Source: Colwellia psychrerythraea (lineage in GTDB: Bacteria > Pseudomonadota > Gammaproteobacteria > Enterobacterales > Alteromonadaceae). Taken from it: a stretch of 64,000 nucleotides of DNA. Location: positions 124,001 to 188,000 of the forward strand of contig NZ_JQED01000015.1 in the NCBI RefSeq assembly GCF_000764225.1, in the 5' to 3' direction. Shown one piece after another: positions 45,159 to 54,354 of this stretch; positions within the stretch are counted from its first letter, which is position 1; each line of letters opens with the position of its first letter. Under the pieces are notes generated by a model that did not search any database, was not told the origin of the DNA, and worked only from the letters and a program-made list of their open reading frames with translations. The position numbers and the translations under genes were made by a program.

Positions 45159-46451
45159 TCATTTAGTATACGCTCTTGGCAGATTCGTTTCAGCAGTATA
45201 ACGTTCGCGCAATGCATCTTGACGAGACTTTAATGACATAGCTTTTCCATTAATCCACATCGCATCAACTTTACTGCTTATTTCAAATGGGTCACTACTC
45301 CACAAGACTAAATCAGCATTTTTCCCCACGGCAATACGTCCTGAGTTTAAGTTAAAACTATCAGCAACATTGGCAGTAATTGCCGCTAAAGCAGTAGTTT
45401 CACTAACGCCATTGGCAATAGCGACCCCCGCATCAAAGCGCAATTGATTGATATTATAACTTTCACCACTATTACTGATAATCACTTTTATGCCCGCATC
45501 AGTCAGCTTAGCAACATTGGTAAGCGAGTTATGTAATGAATCAAAACTACTGGGCAAATTATCAATTGCGCTCATCATCACAACAACATTCGCTTGAGCA
45601 ATTTCATCACTTACCAATACCGCATCACTTGCCCCAGCAAGCACCAAATTCAGACTAAACTTCTTCTTCAATTTAAGTAATGCTAAGATATCAGTCGCCC
45701 TATCAGCATAAGCAATTAAAAGCTTATCACCCGATAATAACTCATACATGACTTCGTCAGCACGTGATGGCGATTCAGTCTCATTTTCTTCGTTGTCTTT
45801 TTTATTGCTGGCCTTCACTTTTTCATTGTTAGTTAATTCTTTTTGTGCATCTTCAAGTTCATTATTCAATGTTTGAAGCTTTGTTGCGCGCGAGCCTTTT
45901 TCTGAAGAGCCTAGTGAAGCAATCACCGCATTTTTCGGCATGACCACGCTGTCAAAATCTCCTGATAAATTAACAACAAAACTTTGGCCAGTAATAACTT
46001 TTTCACCACCATAAGGCATAACGACACTACTCGTAATCCCACCTTTACGTGCATAGGCAATTAACGTAGATTTAGGATTAAATGCTAAACTCGCATCGAA
46101 AGTAATATCGGCTTTTTTATCCGAACTATCACGTGTATTAGATACTGCACCTACTTCAACTAAACCAAGTAAGTTATTCGTTGCAATAAAACCTGGGGTT
46201 AAAATGCGTCCCTTGGCATCAACCGTCGTATCGACACTCAGTAATTCAGGAACTTCATCATTACGGTATACAGCAGTAATTTTTCCGTTATCTAACACAA
46301 CAGTTGCTTGAGATAGCACGCCTTTTTTCGCTACCGTGTAAACAGTAGCATTAGTTATTGCGATTGATTCAGCCTGAACAACACAGGTTGTTAAAGTTAG
46401 TGCGCCAAGCAAAACATAGCGCAATGAAGTAAGTAATTGGGTATTTTTCAT
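45159..46451 (-). CDS. exported amidohydrolase-like protein lacking metal ligands
   Basis: A 430-residue secreted relative of the amidohydrolase (imidazolonepropionase-type) family. A signal peptide ends near VVQA. The fold is recognisable from SIAITNATVYTV and from the closing GRIAVGKNADLVLWSSDPF. The metal site is gone: where active enzymes read PGFID.H.H this one has PGFIATNNL (Asn92 and Leu94), and the region of the later His/Asp ligands reads IISNSGES. It lies 8 bp from the upstream, intact paralogue. It may be a non-catalytic partner in a heteromer, an inference from pairing. Confidence 0.82.
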   Translation of the reverse strand: MKNTQLLTSLRYVLLGALTLTTCVVQAESIAITNATVYTVAKKGVLSQATVVLDNGKITAVYRNDEVPELLSVDTTVDAKGRILTPGFIATNNLLGLVEVGAVSNTRDSSDKKADITFDASLAFNPKSTLIAYARKGGITSSVVMPYGGEKVITGQSFVVNLSGDFDSVVMPKNAVIASLGSSEKGSRATKLQTLNNELEDAQKELTNNEKVKASNKKDNEENETESPSRADEVMYELLSGDKLLIAYADRATDILALLKLKKKFSLNLVLAGASDAVLVSDEIAQANVVVMMSAIDNLPSSFDSLHNSLTNVAKLTDAGIKVIISNSGESYNINQLRFDAGVAIANGVSETTALAAITANVADSFNLNSGRIAVGKNADLVLWSSDPFEISSKVDAMWINGKAMSLKSRQDALRERYTAETNLPRAYTK

Positions 46452-46459
46452 TGTGATTC

Positions 46460-48013
46460 CTATTCTTTGCTTGCTGGCTTAGTCGCCGCATTATTTACTG
46501 AAATATTTTCTGTTAGGCTAACAGCATTAGTATCGTGGTTATCTAGTTGTTGACCCAGTAAAAAATCACTTTTTGCCTGGTATTTTTCATCCAAACGATC
46601 AAAAACTTTAGCACCATCAATAAACACTTGCTCAGCTTTTGCGTAAACACTAAACGGGTTCATATTCCAAACGACAACATCGGCATTCTTTCCGGCTTCT
46701 AAACTACCTACTTCATCATTAATGCCTAAAGATTTCGCAGCATTAGCAGTTATCCATTTAATGGCATCCTCTTCTTTTAGGGCAAAGCCATTTTCATTGG
46801 CACGGTACATCACTTTCGCCGCTTCTTGATTTAATCGTTGAATAGTAGTCGCTGAATCAGAATGGACCACGGCACAAGAGTTTTTAACCGCATCAACAAT
46901 GGCAACATTTTCTTCTACCATGTCATAAGCTTCCATTTTAAATCCCCACCAATCTGGCCACATAGCAGCGCAATTGCCATTCGCAGCTAATAAATCTGCA
47001 ATTTTATAACCTTCAATCGCATGATGAAAAGTACCTGAGTGATAATTAAACTCATTACTTAGGTCAATCATTACTGCCATTTCTTCCGCTTTATAACAAT
47101 GGTTGTGGATTAATATTTCGCCCTCTAAAACCCCCATCAGTGTATCAAGTGCCAAATCACGTTTAGGTGCCTCAGGGTTTTCACCTGCACTGTAATCACG
47201 GTCATATTTATCCCAAGCACGTTTGTATTCTGTGGCAGCAAGCCAAGCACTTCGGTAACCAGCAACATTCCCCATACGCGTTGAAGGTAATACTTTTCGA
47301 CTACCATAAACACGTTTAGGGTTTTCACCACACGCCATTTTTAACCCATAAGGTGCGCCAGAAAATTTCATGCCTTGCATTGTTTCACTCGGCACATTGC
47401 GTAACGTTACCCCTCGTCCGCCAAATAAATTAGCCGAGCCAGGTAAGATCTGTAAGCTGGTTATGCCGCCAGCACGAGCGGCTTGAAAAGCAGGGTCTTG
47501 CGGCCAAACACTATGTTCAGCCCATACTTCCGAAGTATTAGCAGAGGTCATCTCATTACCATCTGAATGTGACTCAACTTCTGGGTTTGGGTAAACACCT
47601 AAATGAGAGTGAACATCAATTATACCTGGCGTGATCCACTTTCCTTTCACATCAATTACAGTGGCTTGCTCAGCTGATAAATTTTCACCTACTTGAGCAA
47701 CTTTGCCATTGACGAATAAAATATCAGTATTATTTAAACGCTCCCCTGTGCCTGTTAGTATAGTGGCATTGGTTAATAATGTACTTTCAGTGAGTAACGC
47801 TTGGTAGGTACTCGGGTAAGGGTTTTTATTAATGACAACCTTAGCATCTTGTTTTTCTTTAGGTAAACATGCGGTTAAACCTAAAGCCAACAGACTGGTG
47901 GTGATCAATGTAAACACGTTTTTCTTATGGTCAAACTGACGAAAGAGTGTAGTAGTAGACTTATTATCTGGATCTGAGGTAATTAAATTACGTGGTGATG
48001 ACGTCTTAAGCAT
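46460..48013 (-). CDS. exported amidohydrolase, probable lipoprotein
   Basis: A 517-residue amidohydrolase family protein with an intact di-metal site: His135 and His137 in GIIDVHSHLG, then IHNHCY, FHHAIEGYK and VHSDSA. A lipobox LTAC (Cys49) follows a hydrophobic segment after an unusually long N-terminal region, so it is probably an outer- or inner-membrane lipoprotein. AGGA precedes the ATG at 48013. The 8-bp gap to the downstream metal-less paralogue shows they are made together. The substrate (a dipeptide, hydantoin or similar) cannot be read. Similar tandem pairs occur in Shewanella and Alteromonas, as I recall. Confidence 0.85.
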   Translation of the reverse strand: MLKTSSPRNLITSDPDNKSTTTLFRQFDHKKNVFTLITTSLLALGLTACLPKEKQDAKVVINKNPYPSTYQALLTESTLLTNATILTGTGERLNNTDILFVNGKVAQVGENLSAEQATVIDVKGKWITPGIIDVHSHLGVYPNPEVESHSDGNEMTSANTSEVWAEHSVWPQDPAFQAARAGGITSLQILPGSANLFGGRGVTLRNVPSETMQGMKFSGAPYGLKMACGENPKRVYGSRKVLPSTRMGNVAGYRSAWLAATEYKRAWDKYDRDYSAGENPEAPKRDLALDTLMGVLEGEILIHNHCYKAEEMAVMIDLSNEFNYHSGTFHHAIEGYKIADLLAANGNCAAMWPDWWGFKMEAYDMVEENVAIVDAVKNSCAVVHSDSATTIQRLNQEAAKVMYRANENGFALKEEDAIKWITANAAKSLGINDEVGSLEAGKNADVVVWNMNPFSVYAKAEQVFIDGAKVFDRLDEKYQAKSDFLLGQQLDNHDTNAVSLTENISVNNAATKPASKE

Positions 48014-48198
48014 TGAAATTCCTGTAGCGAACTATAATGCTTAGTACCTTAAATTTAATTTGATAAAACAACAAGCTATTGACGATAAGTAGTCGCTTAT
48101 CTAGGTTCATTTACATGTATATACTTAAGCCACTTGAAGATAAGTGTCACATTGCAATTTAAGCCTGCATTTTTAGCCCTTGGATATATACAAAATAA

Positions 48199-50394
48199 TC
48201 ACTGTTGAGTAGCGACGACTTTATTTCTCCCACTATTTTTTGCTTGATAAAGAGATTTATCCGCATGTGCTACGAAGGTTTCAGCATTGGTAAAGTAATC
48301 ATTTTTCCATTGACTTACCCCGATACTAACCGTTATGGATATTTGCTTATCAGCAACATTTATCTCAAGTTTTGCTATTTTCTGTCGTAAACGTTCGGCA
48401 AATTTCTCTGCATTGTCTAACGTAGTATTAGGCATAACAATTACAAACTCTTCACCACCAATACGAGCGACAACATCACTGCTTCGTACAGCTTCAACAC
48501 AAGTTTGATAGAATAAGACCAAGACTTCATCCCCGACCCCATGACCATAAGTATCATTTACTTGTTTGAAGTAATCAATGTCCAACAGCATTATGGATAA
48601 AGGGTTGCCATAGTTATTAACATTGGAAATTTCTTGGTCAAGCACTTCATTAAAATGATGACGATTGACTGCTCCTGTTAGCGCATCGGTAATTGCTAGT
48701 TGTTGAAAATGATCCTGTTGAGATTTTCGGTACTTGATTTCTTTTTGCTGTTGACTAACCGTTGCTTTATAAACATCCCCTTGGAGGAGTTTTCGGCGCA
48801 GCTTTTCAAAAGCAAGTTGCATCGAGCCTATTTCGTCTTTACTATCAATACTTTCAAAGTGTATGTTATTTTGACCTTCAGACATATCATTCAATGCAAA
48901 CGTGAGCTTTCTTACGGGGCTAATAATACTGTAATTTAATACTAGCGCAAAAAATATAGCTGCCAGTAAAAATACCAACATGGCAAGAATTATCAAATAA
49001 CCTTCAGTTTTTAATTGCTGGCTTTCATTATATATCTGTTCATCAAACTCGCTAATCAACTTTTCAACGACAGTATTTAAAATATCTATTTTTTCAGACA
49101 TAACATTGAACCACCTTGCAGCTCTGACATCCTTATCATTAAATTGCATGGTTTCCAGATATGAAGACTCTAAATGTTGTCGCTGAGATATTGCATTGCA
49201 ATAACTTCCGCAAATTAACTTTTGACCTGCATTGGCTGAGCTTTCAAATATTCGTAGGATATTTAATTGTTTACCTACCAATAAACTCACATCAACATTA
49301 TCATAAATACTATCTTGATGATTTTCATCGATTTTCATACCAATCGCCCGAATTTGCCCCATAAACTCCTTATATCGCAATACGGCATTAATGGCTGAAA
49401 TATCATTGGCATGACTCGAACCTATCTCGATATGAACCAAGTGGTCTGATACAGATAAAAGCTGCTCGATTAATTCTGTGTAAACATAATAAGTATCTTC
49501 AAAACCAACTATTTTCTGATCTAAGTGCATTCTATGACGCGATAAATTTTCAACTATTTTTTGAAAGTTAACCATGTAACGATTAACACCGATTTTCACT
49601 TCTTGATTAGCTGATTTATCTAATAAACCTAAGAAGTACTGTATTTTTGCATCTGTATTTTTTCGTCGTTTGCTTAATTGCTCGGCAAAACTTCTATAGT
49701 TTGAACTGGTATAACCGGTTGATAGTCCCCGTTCAGCTTGTAATGAGTGAGTAATACCATTGACTTGCTCAATAACAGAGTTTAGTCCTAAAACCTTAGA
49801 GATATTGTCATAACGTTGGTAGTTATCTTTAAGAATAAAAAAGCAAAGCAACAGCGTTGCAGCAACAGGGATTAGTGTAGTAATTAAGACACGGTGGCTT
49901 AAAATAAGAGATTGAGATAGCTTTACTGAGAAAAGCCTTAACAACGGATGTTTGGATTTTTTATCTTTTTTATAACGGCTAAACTCTTCAAAGCAATGAA
50001 TCGCAGGAACATAATCGAGATCTTCCTCTAAAATATGTTTGATTAGCCATTGCTGTAAAAATAAGATAACTTTATCTTTTACAACTTCTGACTCAGTTCC
50101 CTTTGCAAACCATTGTTCCTTTAACTGTGGAATTCTTTTAATAAATGCTTGATGACTTTGTTTATGAGCATCAAACTGCTGATAATTAATTTTAGCTAAA
50201 AGCGCTTCTTCTCGAGCAAAATGTGACTGACAATACCCTTCAAGCCGTTCAAATATTTCATCAATGCCTTCCGGCCCCAGTTTTTCATTTTTGGCCGACA
50301 TCAATTGCGCTAAAATGGCAATAAGCTGTTTATGATCATTATCAAGGCTATCAATGCCAACACTCATTCCCTCGTCCCAGACTAACTCCGCCAT
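48199..50394 (-). CDS. hemerythrin-NIT-HAMP-GGDEF diguanylate cyclase
   Basis: A 731-residue sensor. Residues 1-135 are bacteriohemerythrin with all di-iron ligands: His21, His58, Glu62, His77, His81, His120, Asp125. Then a membrane helix (about 165-187), a periplasmic NIT-like helical domain (nitrate/nitrite sensor type, with SLQAERGLSTGYTSSNYRSF), a second membrane helix (about 470-492), a HAMP region and a GGDEF domain with GGEEF (646-650) and the I-site Arg637-x-x-Asp640. It should make cyclic-di-GMP with product inhibition, in response to O2 or NO at the hemerythrin and perhaps an anion outside. The hemerythrin is N-terminal and cytoplasmic, an unusual order. Confidence 0.92.
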   Translation of the reverse strand: MAELVWDEGMSVGIDSLDNDHKQLIAILAQLMSAKNEKLGPEGIDEIFERLEGYCQSHFAREEALLAKINYQQFDAHKQSHQAFIKRIPQLKEQWFAKGTESEVVKDKVILFLQQWLIKHILEEDLDYVPAIHCFEEFSRYKKDKKSKHPLLRLFSVKLSQSLILSHRVLITTLIPVAATLLLCFFILKDNYQRYDNISKVLGLNSVIEQVNGITHSLQAERGLSTGYTSSNYRSFAEQLSKRRKNTDAKIQYFLGLLDKSANQEVKIGVNRYMVNFQKIVENLSRHRMHLDQKIVGFEDTYYVYTELIEQLLSVSDHLVHIEIGSSHANDISAINAVLRYKEFMGQIRAIGMKIDENHQDSIYDNVDVSLLVGKQLNILRIFESSANAGQKLICGSYCNAISQRQHLESSYLETMQFNDKDVRAARWFNVMSEKIDILNTVVEKLISEFDEQIYNESQQLKTEGYLIILAMLVFLLAAIFFALVLNYSIISPVRKLTFALNDMSEGQNNIHFESIDSKDEIGSMQLAFEKLRRKLLQGDVYKATVSQQQKEIKYRKSQQDHFQQLAITDALTGAVNRHHFNEVLDQEISNVNNYGNPLSIMLLDIDYFKQVNDTYGHGVGDEVLVLFYQTCVEAVRSSDVVARIGGEEFVIVMPNTTLDNAEKFAERLRQKIAKLEINVADKQISITVSIGVSQWKNDYFTNAETFVAHADKSLYQAKNSGRNKVVATQQ

Positions 50395-50509
50395 AAAACT
50401 CGAACTTCCCTTTCATTACACTATAGTGAAACATTAACTTGTATATATAACACTCAATTAGACTGGGTAGATTATAGAAAAAGGTAATGTTATACAAATG
50501 TAAAAAGAG

Positions 50510-51139
50510 CTATTTTGATGTTATTTTTTTAACAAATATAGACAAGATCAATTCTTTAATTTTTTTATAACGAAATGCTAATAAAATTAAGGTGAGTGAC
50601 ATGTAAAACAGCGGTAATAGAATTTCCGACTTAACCGACCAATAAAAGTGAACTGACACTAAAATAGCGATAAAATAACTGTAATTATGCAAACTTTGCC
50701 ATGACTTTCCCATTTTACGCTTAATACGATTAAGGGATGTAACTGCAAGCGCCGCTAATAAAATAAATGCAACCATGCCAATAGTGATGTACGGCCGTTT
50801 GACAACTTCATTGAAAAATAAAGACCAAGCAAACTGTAAATCAAACATCAAAAAATTAAGTAAGTGCAAGAAGGCATAACAGAAGGAATATAAACCAAGC
50901 AAGCGCCTAACCTGTAGGAGGTAACCCAACTTAAATCTTTTAGCGATCGGTGAAACAGTCAGTGTTACCAATATTAAGTTAAAAGCACCAATCCCAGTAA
51001 AGTGAATAACTTCCTGTACGGGATCAGCACCAAGCTGATCATTAAAGGCAAGATAATATAAACTCAGTAAAGGTAAGAACGCGGCTAAATGAATAACAAA
51101 CTTTACCAGTATAACTTTATTCGATGTAGTGAGAAGCAT
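50510..51139 (-). CDS. msrQ: MsrQ haem-binding membrane subunit
   Basis: A 209-residue inner-membrane protein with about six helices of the ferric-reductase-like type. Candidate haem-ligand histidines are in FCYAFLHLLNFLMF, SLHNYSYFIAILVSVHFYWS. MsrQ (YedZ) takes electrons from the quinone pool and passes them to MsrP. The gene follows msrP by 14 bp on the same strand, as in most proteobacteria. Confidence 0.92.
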   Translation of the reverse strand: MLLTTSNKVILVKFVIHLAAFLPLLSLYYLAFNDQLGADPVQEVIHFTGIGAFNLILVTLTVSPIAKRFKLGYLLQVRRLLGLYSFCYAFLHLLNFLMFDLQFAWSLFFNEVVKRPYITIGMVAFILLAALAVTSLNRIKRKMGKSWQSLHNYSYFIAILVSVHFYWSVKSEILLPLFYMSLTLILLAFRYKKIKELILSIFVKKITSK

Positions 51140-51153
51140 ATAAACATAGAACC

Positions 51154-52167
51154 TTAATAGTACTTACTTAAATCCATATTTTTATACATATGCGCTACCT
51201 GTTCACCATAACCATTAAAAGGTAAGGTCTCAATGCGATTTTTAGCAAACAATCCCCCTGAGGTGATGCGCCGCTCACTGGCTTGGCTCCAACGTGGGTG
51301 ATCATGTGCAGGATTAACATTGGCATAAAACCCATATTCATTTGAGGCGAGTTTATTCCAGGTCGTTTGAGGTTGTTCACGCACCAACTTAATTGACACT
51401 ATCGATTTAATACTCTTAAAGCCATACTTCCAAGGCACAACTAAGCGAATTGGCGCACCATTTTGCGGTGGTAAAGTTTTACCATATAAACCAACACTCA
51501 TTAACGTCAATGGATTCATAGCTTCATCAATGCGTAGTCCCTCAACATAAGGATATGCGATGCCACCACCTAAGCGTCTATTACTTTGTCCAGGCATTTG
51601 CTCTGGGTCAAAAAGCGTTTCAAAAAGCACATATTTAGCAGAGGAGTTCGGCGCAACCTTTTTTAATAATTCAGCTAAAGAAAAGCCAATCCAAGGAACT
51701 ACCATTGACCAAGCTTCAACACAACGCAGTCGATAAATCCGCTCTTCTAAGGCGAACATAGTTGTCAAATCATCATAATCTAAGGTAATAGGGTTTTCAC
51801 ATTCACCAGAAATAGTTAGCTGCCAAGGATTTACCTTAAAATTTTGCGATAACTCGGCGGGTTGATTTTTTTGTGCACCAAATTCATAGAAGTTATTGTG
51901 ACTAATAACCTTCTGTTCAGGAGTTCTGATTAAAGAAAGGTTATCTTTATCTGCTTTGTAGTTTAATGCTGTGGTTTTAAAACTAGCGTCGGCGTCTTTA
52001 CTATCAAAAAATCCAGCGTTGGCTTTATGCGAGATGGCTGAGCCCAAGAGTGCTCCGGCACCGAGAAACCCCATACTTTTAACAAGTTGACGGCGTTGTA
52101 TATAAACCGATTCATCGGTAATGTCGGATGTTTTTAATGTGGAGCTCGATGGGATTTTTATCAACAT
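51154..52167 (-). CDS. msrP: MsrP periplasmic methionine-sulfoxide reductase, molybdoenzyme
   Basis: A 337-residue Tat-exported molybdopterin enzyme (YedY). The twin-arginine signal begins at [19 protein letters not shown]. The molybdenum ligand is Cys149 in [18 protein letters not shown], and [18 protein letters not shown] is the family's C-terminal motif. It repairs oxidised methionines in periplasmic proteins, using electrons from MsrQ. The two form a bicistronic unit. Confidence 0.95.
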   Translation of the reverse strand: MLIKIPSSSTLKTSDITDESVYIQRRQLVKSMGFLGAGALLGSAISHKANAGFFDSKDADASFKTTALNYKADKDNLSLIRTPEQKVISHNNFYEFGAQKNQPAELSQNFKVNPWQLTISGECENPITLDYDDLTTMFALEERIYRLRCVEAWSMVVPWIGFSLAELLKKVAPNSSAKYVLFETLFDPEQMPGQSNRRLGGGIAYPYVEGLRIDEAMNPLTLMSVGLYGKTLPPQNGAPIRLVVPWKYGFKSIKSIVSIKLVREQPQTTWNKLASNEYGFYANVNPAHDHPRWSQASERRITSGGLFAKNRIETLPFNGYGEQVAHMYKNMDLSKYY

Positions 52168-52265
52168 AAGGGCCTACTAAGTTTTCTGAACAAGAGATTA
52201 ACTTAATAGACACAATTTTCTGACAAATAATTTCAAAAATAGCATTATAATTATCACGGGGGGCT

Positions 52266-52296
52266 GCCACGAACAATTCAATAAAGTATTCGTGGC
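52266..52296. other. inverted repeat without U-tract, glutaredoxin/msrP gap
   Basis: GCCACGAA / TTCGTGGC, an 8-bp GC-rich stem with a 15-base loop, lies 18 bp after the glutaredoxin-like gene and 99 bp before msrP. With no T-run on either side it is either a poor terminator or a regulatory dyad for msrPQ. Confidence 0.4.
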
Positions 52297-52313
52297 TAAT
52301 AGCTAATTAATCG

Positions 52314-52700
52314 CTAGGCTGCTTTTGTTAACCCTTGTAAATGGCTAACAACATCACTTGATTCATACAACCATTGAACTTGACCATCTTCTTTTTCAAT
52401 GCGTAAACATGGTACTTTACGCTTTCCGCCTTCACGAACCAGTTCTTCACTAAAGTCATTGTTACCACTGATGTTACGTAGCTCTATTTTCAAACCTTCA
52501 CGCTTCATCGTACGACGTACTTTCACACAAAATGGACAAGAAGGTAGTTGGTACAAACTTAGCGATTTCGTTTGCTCGTCAAGTTTCGCTTGCTCACTTA
52601 CCGCCCGTTTTGGCGATCGGGGTGAAAAAATAACATTTAATAATAAAATTAATTGACCTATTGGCCAACGGATAGCTTTCATCAACATAATAAATAACAT
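52314..52700 (-). CDS. glutaredoxin-like protein with N-terminal membrane anchor
   Basis: A 128-residue protein. Residues 8-26 form one membrane helix (WPIGQLILLLNVIF), and residues 45-125 are a thioredoxin-fold glutaredoxin/GST-N-like domain with redox motif CPFC (Cys55, Cys58) and the cis-Pro region RKVPCLRIEKE, followed by the glutathione-binding YESSDVVSHL. The start is ambiguous among several close ATGs. It would sit at the cytoplasmic face of the inner membrane and reduce disulfides or mixed glutathione thiols. It lies upstream of msrP, but the gap contains a hairpin. Confidence 0.85.
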   Translation of the reverse strand: MLFIMLMKAIRWPIGQLILLLNVIFSPRSPKRAVSEQAKLDEQTKSLSLYQLPSCPFCVKVRRTMKREGLKIELRNISGNNDFSEELVREGGKRKVPCLRIEKEDGQVQWLYESSDVVSHLQGLTKAA

Positions 52701-52889
52701 CTCTTGTTAATCAAATCAAAAGTTAACATATTGTTTATATTAACTATTATATAAAATAATGTACTCTTATTCTCTTGCACACAAAATTTCCGATATTCTA
52801 GCACATTCAACGAAGAGTTTATTCGCCAGCCGGTAGCTGAAAAAAATTTTCCTAGAGTAATCGAACAAAAAATAGCTTGCTCGGTATCT

Positions 52890-53441
52890 CTACCACATCA
52901 AGTCGTCTGGAATTTGGTAGTCTGCATACGGATCATTTTCATCGGTTTCTTCCGCTTCAATCTTATCGTTTTGTACGAGTATGAGGCTCTTATCAAGTTC
53001 AGCAACTTTTTCTGCCGTTTCACTGGTTACAATATACGTTATTTCATTTAAGCCACACAAAGCCAAGCGACCATTTACTAACGCTTTATGTGTAATAGTA
53101 TCAAGTGCTAATTTTTTTACTTTATTATCGAACGTATAGTTATATTCACTTTCACCTTTGACGCCCGTTAATTGATGATGTTCAAGTATTTGCTTGATAC
53201 GTAATTGCTGCTCTTTATGCGCAAGTTCGATGTTTTTCGCCTCATTAAGCTCACTATCTTTTGCAAGCTTTTCAGCTTTTGAAAGTGCTAAATCTTGCTT
53301 TACTTGCTCTTGTAAACTTGCACCATGCTCAACACCACTACGCTGTTGTTTGTTTTTCTTACGCTTTGCTGAGTTAGCTTGACGTGTTTTTTGTTTAGTA
53401 GTTAATCCTGCTTTGAGCAATTGATCTTGAAGGGAGGCCAT
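52890..53441 (-). CDS. DUF2058 family protein (YaiL-like)
   Basis: A 183-residue protein of family DUF2058, called nucleoprotein or polynucleotide-associated in databases. The signature is the basic N-terminus MASLQDQLLKAGLTTKQKTRQANSAKRKK, a charged helical middle, then YNYTFDNKVKKLALD and a C-terminal DENDPYADYQIPDDLMW. The very basic start suggests nucleic acid or ribosome binding; no function is established. GGGAGG immediately precedes the ATG and supports the start. It is a single gene. Confidence 0.88.
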   Translation of the reverse strand: MASLQDQLLKAGLTTKQKTRQANSAKRKKNKQQRSGVEHGASLQEQVKQDLALSKAEKLAKDSELNEAKNIELAHKEQQLRIKQILEHHQLTGVKGESEYNYTFDNKVKKLALDTITHKALVNGRLALCGLNEITYIVTSETAEKVAELDKSLILVQNDKIEAEETDENDPYADYQIPDDLMW

Positions 53442-53933
53442 AGGTAATCCTTACTGTCTTATACCAATTGAACTAGTTTATTGCTCACGAGTGTATCCCT
53501 AAGCAGATTAATAAAGTAATGCGTTTGGTATTCATACGATATCTGTAAAGTATCAGTACATATTGGTGAATCAAAAATTTCCGCTATTCTACCTATATTT
53601 AGCTTGAAGTGCGAACTTACGCCGCATTGGTTTACAAAAAGAACAGACCTGCTTAAAGGAGATGTTGGTACCTAAACTTTCACCTTATATAAATCATTTA
53701 CCTAGCTTAAGCTATTAATATTTCAAATTAAAAGCCAATAGAAAAGTGGTATCTCATCGAAGCTGTTTAAAACACTCCGCCCTAGCTATAATCAATGAGT
53801 AAATTCAAAGGTTAATAAATTACTTTCATTTCGCTTACTTTCAATTGTAAATTAGATGCGTTACTGTAGCTCTGCTCGATTATAATTATTTTGAATTAGT
53901 TATAATTTCACAATACAGAAATAGGAAAGAAGT
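53442..53933. other. intergenic region, 492 bp, divergent promoters of DUF2058 and ppiC
   Basis: No gene seen. Two TATAAT hexamers at 53881-53886 and 53901-53906 lie 50 and 30 bp before the ppiC start and may be -10 elements. AGGAAAG at 53923-53929 is its ribosome binding site. The left half has no recognisable signal. Confidence 0.5.
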
Positions 53934-54212
53934 ATGTCTCAAGCAAGTGCACGCCACCTTTTAGTGGATACAGAAGAACAATGTTTAGCCTTAAAAGCAG
54001 AAATTGAAGCTGGTAAAGATTTTGCTGAAGTAGCTAAAGAGCATTCGAACTGCCCATCAAATGCACAAGGTGGTGATTTAGGTAGCTTTGGCCCAGGTCA
54101 AATGGTTCCTGAATTTGATAAAGTTGTTTTTTCAGCTCCTTTAAATACAGTACAAGGCCCAGTACAAACTCAGTTTGGCTACCACTTATTAGAAGTTACT
54201 GAACGTAGCTAA
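53934..54212 (+). CDS. ppiC: parvulin-type peptidyl-prolyl isomerase PpiC
   Basis: A 92-residue cytoplasmic parvulin, full length for PpiC. Signature: SARHLLVDTEEQCLALK, then FAEVAKEHSNCPSNAQGGDLGSFG and the closing VQTQFGYHLLEV. The active-site His residues (HLL at the start and HLLEV near the end) and the catalytic Cys-like position (NCPS) are present. No signal peptide or anchor. It catalyses cis-trans isomerisation of proline bonds. A perfect palindromic terminator follows. Confidence 0.95.
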   Translation: MSQASARHLLVDTEEQCLALKAEIEAGKDFAEVAKEHSNCPSNAQGGDLGSFGPGQMVPEFDKVVFSAPLNTVQGPVQTQFGYHLLEVTERS

Positions 54213-54300
54213 GCCTAATTAACAACATCATTTATTAACGCGTTAATTAGATAGCTTTTTAATCATGGTACTTTAGAGATTATGGTTAAAAAAGAGAATA

Positions 54301-54328
54301 AAAAAGCCGCAACATGTTGCGGCTTTTT
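54301..54328. terminator. bidirectional terminator, ppiC / pit
   Basis: A 28-bp perfect palindrome, AAAAAGCCGCAACA followed by its complement, with A and T runs on the outside. It serves both convergent genes. Confidence 0.9.
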
Positions 54329-54354
54329 TGATTCTGTTTTCTGATATTATATGA

